Assembly: GCF_000687165.1 (NCBI RefSeq)
Contig: NZ_JMKU01000020.1
Location: 1 to 64,000 of the forward strand
Origin: Paracidovorax oryzae ATCC 19882
Lineage (GTDB): Bacteria; Pseudomonadota; Gammaproteobacteria; Burkholderiales; Burkholderiaceae_C
Length of the DNA stretch: 64,000 nt
Direction: 5' to 3'
Notes under the pieces: model-generated
The model's database searches: none
Seen by the model: the letters and a program-made list of their open reading frames with translations, nothing else
Told to the model about the DNA's origin: nothing
Position numbers and translations under genes: made by a program
Shown: in pieces, positions 63,781-64,000 of the stretch
Position numbering within the stretch: the stretch's first letter is position 1
Layout: every line of letters begins with the position of its first letter

Positions 63781-64000
63781 TCACCCACAGCGTTCACGCC
63801 ATGCCAGAAAGCTGCCTGTCTGCAAGCCGTACACCAGCATCTGCAGATACGCTTCGCGTCTCGGCTCGGCGGCCTGCGCATCGCGTGGCCAACTGTCCAT
63901 CAGTGCCTGCAGCCGGGGCAGGTCGAGCACGCGGCGGGCCAACCCGGAGTCGTGCAGCGCGTCCAGCTGCCGCTGCAGGGCGTCGCGCTGTGAGTTCAGG
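63781..64000 (-). CDS. Asparagine-synthase-like protein, C-terminal fragment (runs off window)
   Basis: The minus strand is open from the window edge to TGA at 63781-63783 and encodes 72 residues ending LVYGLQTGSFLAWRERCG. RRVLDLPRLQALMDSWP followed by YLQMLVYGLQTGSFLAW resembles the extreme C-terminus of asparagine-synthase-type enzymes (LDLPRLxxLLxxWP, then a ...GRFLRW end), including those in lasso-peptide and related clusters. The match is short and from memory. The catalytic part lies outside the window. Confidence 0.45.
   Translation of the reverse strand, partial: LNSQRDALQRQLDALHDSGLARRVLDLPRLQALMDSWPRDAQAAEPRREAYLQMLVYGLQTGSFLAWRERCG

Overview
The window is GC-rich, densely coded bacterial DNA. 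The gene set (two-component TctA/TctB transporter, NMT1-type ABC importers next to small deaminases, MoxR/DUF58/VWA operon, an extra infA) and codon use suggest a betaproteobacterium of the Comamonadaceae, probably Acidovorax/Paracidovorax. This is an inference from family content; no rRNA or tRNA gene was seen to confirm it.

Region 1 (about 1-7100) is an accessory island with visibly lower GC. It holds the start of an IS5-like transposase, an IS110/IS1111 transposase, a decayed second IS5-type transposase, a single-gene AAA ATPase/TOPRIM-like protein (2363-4378), a broken DUF5677-like gene and an orphan membrane protein. The ATPase carries near its N-terminus a copy of the conserved segment of translation initiation factor IF2. 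This fusion is the most striking observation in the window and suggests a translation-linked defence protein.

Region 2 (7100-22960) looks like core chromosome: a DegS/DegQ-like protease, an MHS transporter, a double-length cysteine-dioxygenase-like protein, a Nif3 protein, a four-gene S1C protease-MoxR-DUF58-VWA operon, TatD, a hypoxanthine-DNA glycosylase, a spermidine-synthase-like protein, a GspE/PilB ATPase and TctBA. Region 3 (22970-25223) is a compact cassette: a DUF6402-like protein followed by three tandem paralogous small membrane proteins, the layout of a toxin with duplicated immunity genes.

Region 4 (25360-37360) has a DMT permease, an SDR lacking the usual catalytic Tyr/Lys, and a tightly packed catabolic operon on the minus strand: DUF2147, outer-membrane protein, FGGY kinase, class II aldolase, aminotransferase, degenerate aldolase-like protein and aldehyde dehydrogenase. 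The operon promoter and a neighbouring divergent MFS/TetR pair share a TAGT-N4-ACTA-type palindrome, which suggests one TetR regulon.

Region 5 (37370-63640) is rich in nitrogen and purine/pyrimidine metabolism: a lone ureD, two NMT1-type binding proteins each next to a deaminase, a complete ABC importer, malic enzyme, an NCS2 purine permease, a hydantoin/Asp-Glu racemase, an NCS1 permease, two FadR-type GntR regulators, a chemoreceptor and a DctA transporter. Three transporter promoters (NCS2, NCS1, DctA) carry the same 21-bp two-half-site element, probably the operator of one GntR protein. Embedded here are an IF-1 paralogue, a 2-oxoglutarate oxygenase-like gene, a large protein with features of a type III effector (44508-47735) and an AAA ATPase. 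The window ends inside a minus-strand gene resembling the C-terminus of asparagine-synthase-like proteins.
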